Shown here one piece after another: positions 32,565 to 36,506 of a DNA stretch of 36,506 bases. The notes under the pieces were generated by a model. It saw only the letters and a program-made list of their open reading frames with translations, was not told where the DNA came from and ran no database searches. The position numbers were made by a program, and so were the translations under genes. Position 1 is the stretch's first letter, and each line of letters begins with the position of its first letter. Origin of the DNA: Clostridiaceae bacterium. GTDB taxonomy: Bacteria > Bacillota > Clostridia > Saccharofermentanales > UBA5734. The stretch covers positions 1-36,506 of the forward strand of contig JAAYPL010000079.1 in the NCBI GenBank assembly GCA_012519875.1, given 5' to 3'.

Positions 32565-33868
32565 AAAAGCATCTTGCCAAATCACTGCTGCTTTTATTGA
32601 CGGCAGGAAGCTTCCTTTTTCAAAGTGCTTGCGCGGCGACGGATGATCTGCAATCCTTTCTGCAGCGTTTTCGCCAATCAGGCGGCCGTCCGGCAATCGG
32701 AACCGTGTTGACGGAGACGGATCTGATCAACAAATTGACAGATGCCATCCGGCCCGAATCCGATCCGCAAGCCATTTTTGACCAAATCCCGGAAGCACAG
32801 CACAAGAATGTCAATCGAGATCAGTTCCAGCAATACATTCAGCTTCTGCGACGTGGAATCCCCGGTGATATTCTGGCCTTTTCCCATATCAATCCGGCTG
32901 AGTCGAATGAAGTTCAAGCCATGGTGCGTGAGCGGTGGCCGGAGCTTCCTGAGCTGGCCGATCAGCTGCAGGGATATTGGATATATTATCAGCGAACCTC
33001 CCAGCAGACGGATCAATTTGCCCTCTATATCCATAAGTCCAAGGAGGGAAGAGCCTATCTCGCAGCGGAGTGGATCGAGCGGACGCTGGCATTGGCAAAC
33101 TATGCCGAGCTTTACATGAACGCTGTCGACGACGCCAATTTATCAGCATTGTCGGTGCTGCTGGAACCGTTTGTACCGGAGAAGGCCGTTCGGGAAGCCA
33201 AAGCAGCGAAGGTCATTGCCTATTACACACAAAACAAGACCATTCGGCTTCGGGATTTCCAACTTGGGCATGCCCGGGCAGACAGCATTGCTTATTTGGG
33301 CGATGAGACGCCGGGCCAGGATGCATCTGCTATGGCCGGCCGCTTGCTGGAAGTGTTTGTCACTCCGGCCGGTCACAAAAGAATCAATAACATTATCCCG
33401 GATAAGCTTTGCGCAGCTGATGTTGAGATTCTTTTCATGAATGAGTTTTTCCATGATTTTATTGATCTCGAACAGCAAAAGCCGATCCAGGTCCGCTCGG
33501 CTCAGATCGAGGCGGTGCTTGGCGAACCGCGTCAACATGACAACTCCAACTGCCTGACCAACAGCGATAAAGTCAGCCAGATGCAGCTTATGTACGAGCA
33601 GGCGGAACTGCGGATTATCGGTGAATGCTATCGCCATCATCGCTGGGCCGGAAGAATTATCGGCATCCGAATAACCGGGCCGGCGATCGGCCTGGCCAGT
33701 GGCCTCCGACCCGGTTTAAAAATTGCCGAAGTGCTTCAAATTTATCCGTTTGCCGATGAAACCGACTACAAGGTTTCCGGTCAAACGCCCTGGGGTGAAA
33801 TGACGCTTGTCATGAGTACCGATGGTGAGGTGCTGACCGAGATCGCCTTGGGCTGGAAAAGTCAGTAA
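32561..33868 (+). CDS. Exported protein of unknown function downstream of sigH
   Basis: A 435-aa protein with a clear N-terminal signal: K-K-H plus a hydrophobic stretch (about 8-22), then Q-S-A-C-A-A. This could be a lipoprotein signal (Cys24, though Gln at -3 is atypical) or a signal peptidase I site at A-C-A. The body is mostly helical, with no motif I recognise. The GTG start overlaps the sigH stop and follows GGAGGGAG, so it is in the sigH operon. I cannot assign a function. Confidence 0.7.
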   Translation: MKKHLAKSLLLLLTAGSFLFQSACAATDDLQSFLQRFRQSGGRPAIGTVLTETDLINKLTDAIRPESDPQAIFDQIPEAQHKNVNRDQFQQYIQLLRRGIPGDILAFSHINPAESNEVQAMVRERWPELPELADQLQGYWIYYQRTSQQTDQFALYIHKSKEGRAYLAAEWIERTLALANYAELYMNAVDDANLSALSVLLEPFVPEKAVREAKAAKVIAYYTQNKTIRLRDFQLGHARADSIAYLGDETPGQDASAMAGRLLEVFVTPAGHKRINNIIPDKLCAADVEILFMNEFFHDFIDLEQQKPIQVRSAQIEAVLGEPRQHDNSNCLTNSDKVSQMQLMYEQAELRIIGECYRHHRWAGRIIGIRITGPAIGLASGLRPGLKIAEVLQIYPFADETDYKVSGQTPWGEMTLVMSTDGEVLTEIALGWKSQ

Positions 33869-33907
33869 GAGGCCGGTCCGCACACATCTCCCATTACTAT
33901 CCCTCCA

Positions 33908-35617
33908 TCAATCGATGCTCTTGTCGATCTGGAAACGCATGATCTTTCTTGATGTATTCTTTTCGAACTCACTATCCCGGAGTCTGACCAGATTGACGGC
34001 TTTATAAGCAACCATGGTGCCGTTTATTTTACGGATTTCCTGATCAAAATACTTCTGGGGATCGGTGACCCCCATCGATTGCAACGCATCCTGATTGGGG
34101 AAAATTTCCGCAACGATGACCTCTTTGCTTTTTTGGGAACGGCTTTCGCCGGCATAAACGATAACCTCTTCAACACCCGGGACTTGGGATATTTTCAATT
34201 CAATTTCCTCGGGATAAACGTTTTTGCCATTGCTGAGCACAATAATATTTTTCAGCCGTCCGGTAATATAGAGCCAGCCTTCCTCATCCAATTTGCCAAA
34301 ATCGCCGGTTCGGAAAAAGCCCTCTTCGTCAAAGGCTGCGGCGGTGGCTTCCGGATCCTCGTAATAGCCAAGCATAACATTGGGGCCCTTGACACAGATC
34401 TCACCTTCGCCGTTTTCGTCCGGATTTAAGATTTTTATTTCTTCGTCGATAATCGGGCAGCCGACGCTGCCGCGTTTTTGATATTTATTCCGGTTGCAGG
34501 ATACCAAAGGGGAACACTCCGTGATCCCGTAGCCGTTGAGAATGGTGATGCCGAGGCTGTCAAAGGTATCAATAATATCCTGCTTCAGAGCGGCACCACC
34601 GCTGATGACCAGTTCCAACTTGCCGCCCAGCTGGGCCAATACGCTTTTAAAGAGCTTGCGACGCAGGTCAATGCCGAATTTACGCAGAAAATTACTGACT
34701 TTGATCATGGCGCGCAAAAGATTGGCTTTGCCGCTCTCTTCGGCTCCGGACCAAATTTTGGCAGCCAACTTCTCCAAAAACAAAGGAACCAGAATCAAGT
34801 GTGTCGGCTGTTGTTCCTTGATCTCGGCGCCGATATGCCGGAGACCGCTGGACAGGTAAATGGTTGAACCTTGGGAAAAGTGACCGACAAAAATTACCGT
34901 TGAACAAAAGGTATGGTGAGGCGGCAGAGTATTGATTGTCTTGGGGGTGATGGCAAAATTGTACATCCCGTTGGTCATGTCCAAGACAATATTCTTTTGC
35001 GAAAGCATAACGCCCTTGCCTTTGCCGGTGGTTCCGGAGGTAAAGACGATGGTGGCCATTCTTTCGTCATCGATCGTGTAATCATCGTAAGATGAATCCC
35101 CTTGATCAAGAAGTTCCTGCCCCTTCGTGACAACATCTTCGATGGGGATCGCGGTTATTTCTTTCGGCTGACCCATAGCGATGACGGTTGGCAAGGCCGA
35201 ATCAGTACTTTGAAAGTCTTTGATTTTGCTTTCAATCGCCGGATGATAAATCACACCCTCGCATTTGGCTCGGGTCAAGATATCGGCAATTTCCTCGGCC
35301 GGCAGATCCCGGTCGAGGGGAACGACGACGGCTCCGATGGCCATCAAGGCAAAATACGAACAGACCCAATCATAGGTGGCGTCGCCGATCAAGGCGATGT
35401 GCCTGTCACGAAGATTCATGGCGATCAGGCCGGTGCCCAACGCGCGGACCCGGTTGCGGGCCTGAAGGTACGTGACATCGACGGTTTGCGCATCATGAGG
35501 ATTGATTTTGTATGAAATTGCCACCCGATCCGGGTATTTTTTAGCTACGTTCTCGACCATAACCCGGATATTTTCAAAAATCGTGGTCTCATAAAGCGGG
35601 TAATTTTTATTTTTCAT
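33908..35617 (-). CDS. Long-chain acyl-CoA synthetase (AMP-binding)
   Basis: A 569-aa acyl-adenylate-forming enzyme that activates fatty acids with ATP and CoA. The P-loop is T-S-G-T-T-G-K-G-K-G near residue 192, the adenine motif is G-Y-G-I-T-E near residue 367, and the hinge region has R-T-G-D-F-G and G-R-L-K-N-I-I-V near residue 457. The catalytic lysine near the C-terminus may be in S-R-K-I-M-R. It converges on the sigH-operon gene, with a 39-bp gap and no terminator visible, and diverges from sbcD. Its promoter is at 35651-35679. Confidence 0.9.
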   Translation of the reverse strand: MKNKNYPLYETTIFENIRVMVENVAKKYPDRVAISYKINPHDAQTVDVTYLQARNRVRALGTGLIAMNLRDRHIALIGDATYDWVCSYFALMAIGAVVVPLDRDLPAEEIADILTRAKCEGVIYHPAIESKIKDFQSTDSALPTVIAMGQPKEITAIPIEDVVTKGQELLDQGDSSYDDYTIDDERMATIVFTSGTTGKGKGVMLSQKNIVLDMTNGMYNFAITPKTINTLPPHHTFCSTVIFVGHFSQGSTIYLSSGLRHIGAEIKEQQPTHLILVPLFLEKLAAKIWSGAEESGKANLLRAMIKVSNFLRKFGIDLRRKLFKSVLAQLGGKLELVISGGAALKQDIIDTFDSLGITILNGYGITECSPLVSCNRNKYQKRGSVGCPIIDEEIKILNPDENGEGEICVKGPNVMLGYYEDPEATAAAFDEEGFFRTGDFGKLDEEGWLYITGRLKNIIVLSNGKNVYPEEIELKISQVPGVEEVIVYAGESRSQKSKEVIVAEIFPNQDALQSMGVTDPQKYFDQEIRKINGTMVAYKAVNLVRLRDSEFEKNTSRKIMRFQIDKSID

Positions 35618-35650
35618 TGTTGGTTGCTCCCCTCAATACTTTACTTGTTC

Positions 35651-35679
35651 ATTATGCTGATTTCGAGGCAATTTTTCAA
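35651..35679 (-). promoter_or_regulatory. Promoter of the acyl-CoA synthetase gene
   Basis: On the minus strand, TTGAAA (35674-35679), a 17-bp spacer and CATAAT (35651-35656) form a good SigA-type promoter 34 bp from the start codon. Confidence 0.7.
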
Positions 35680-35745
35680 CCTTTTTGATTTTTATGGTTA
35701 AATAGTAATAAAGCGAGAAGAAATTTTTATGTGGCGAGGTTCTTT

Positions 35746-36506
35746 ATGCGGTTGCTGCACACATCAGACTGGCACTTGGGACGGATGCTTTACGGACGTA
35801 AACGTTATGAAGAGCAGGCGGCTTTCCTCGACTGGCTGATCGATACGATTCGGGAAAAACAAGTTGATGCCTTGATCGTGGCAGGGGATATTTTTGACAC
35901 CGGCACTCCCGGCAATCGGGCGCAGGAACTGTATTACGGATTTCTCTCACGTTTGCCCGCTACTACTTGCAGGCATACAATCATTATTGCCGGCAACCAC
36001 GATTCGCCAACCTTTCTCGATGCTCCCGGTGATCTGCTGAAAGCAATGCACATTCACGTTATCGGAACGGCAAGTTCCAACCCGGCCGATGAATGTGTGC
36101 TTCTTGCTGATCATGACGGTCAACCGGAGGCCCTGGTCTGCGCTGTACCGTATCTGCGTGACCGTGATGTCCGGCGGGCTTCGGCCGGCGAGACAATCGC
36201 CGACAAGAATCGGAAACTGATCGAGGGGATACGCGCGCACTATGCGGCTGTTTGCGACCTGGCGGCAAAGCAACGGGAATCCGTCGGTGACATACCGATT
36301 ATTGCCACTGGACATCTTTTTGTCACCGGCGGACGCACAACCGACGGTGATGGCGTGCGAGAGCTCTACGTCGGCACCCTGGCTCATGTTGATCGGGAGA
36401 TTTTTCCTTCCGTGATCGATTATTTGGCTCTGGGACATTTGCACGTGCCACAAAACTTGTCCGGCAGTGATCATCAGCGCTATTCCGGATCGCCGATTCC
36501 CATGGG
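35746..36506 (+). CDS. sbcD: Exonuclease SbcD subunit (partial, cut by the right edge)
   Basis: At least 253 residues of a metallophosphoesterase nuclease of the SbcCD/Mre11 family, which opens hairpins and trims DNA ends. All five phosphodiesterase motifs are seen: D-W-H near residue 8, G-D-I-F-D near residue 48, G-N-H-D near residue 84, G-H-L-F near residue 190 and G-H-L-H near residue 229. The ATG at 35746 follows GAGG about 7 bp upstream; an ATG at 35729 is in another frame. sbcC is expected beyond the window. It is transcribed away from the acyl-CoA synthetase gene. Confidence 0.93.
   Translation, partial: MRLLHTSDWHLGRMLYGRKRYEEQAAFLDWLIDTIREKQVDALIVAGDIFDTGTPGNRAQELYYGFLSRLPATTCRHTIIIAGNHDSPTFLDAPGDLLKAMHIHVIGTASSNPADECVLLADHDGQPEALVCAVPYLRDRDVRRASAGETIADKNRKLIEGIRAHYAAVCDLAAKQRESVGDIPIIATGHLFVTGGRTTDGDGVRELYVGTLAHVDREIFPSVIDYLALGHLHVPQNLSGSDHQRYSGSPIPM

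Noticed and set aside
35685..35711. Promoter for sbcD (TTGATT and TAATAA)
   Set aside because: The spacer is only 15 bp and the -10 is a poor match.

Overview
The window (about 36.5 kb, roughly 50% G+C) is a chromosomal stretch of a Gram-positive anaerobe-type Firmicute, most likely Clostridia. This rests on gene order: rpiB-upp-atp, cysE-cysS-mrnC-rlmB-sigH and metK-recD2-comF are Firmicute neighbourhoods. A SAM-I riboswitch, strong AGGAGG ribosome binding sites and a SigH-like sigma factor agree. No species can be named from the sequence alone.

Layout. 1-134: end of a zinc-ribbon protein. 224-4804: a carbohydrate locus with a mannose-6-phosphate-isomerase-like cupin, a DUF4432 epimerase-like protein, a divergent aldo/keto reductase and a GH43-like glycosidase. 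The first and last share a near-identical promoter/operator. 4817-5603 (minus): tRNA-Arg(CCT) with its own promoter and terminator, and ribosomal protein L25/Ctc. 5830-9431: NusG-II protein, Gx transporter, PAP2 phosphatase, RNA methyltransferase and sugar nucleotidyltransferase. 9432-9640: non-coding, with DnaA-box-like sites. 9641-12107: proA, rpiB, upp. 12267-18469: F1Fo ATP synthase. 18466-23371 (minus): a compact Tad/Flp pilus locus ending in an FHA protein. 23556-28014: SAM-I riboswitch, metK, recD2, comF. 28046-28224: 6S RNA. 28285-33868: cysE, cysS (frameshifted), mrnC, rlmB, sigH and an exported protein. 33908-35617 (minus): acyl-CoA synthetase. 35746-end: sbcD, cut by the window.

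The most unusual feature is in the ATP synthase operon. There is no separate delta (atpH) gene. Only the C-terminal domain of delta is present, and it is fused in frame to the N-terminus of the alpha subunit (13919-15688, 589 aa). The delta N-terminal domain, which normally clamps onto the alpha N-termini, is absent, so a covalent link may replace that contact. The rest of the operon (a, c, b, gamma, beta, epsilon) looks complete, and the c subunit has a proton-type rather than sodium-type site.

Other points of interest are the two-site operator in the sugar locus, a single-nucleotide frameshift in the normally essential cysS, a TadB-TadC fusion, a cluster of DnaA boxes with imperfect direct repeats before proA, and a 6S RNA whose 3' edge abuts the cysE promoter.
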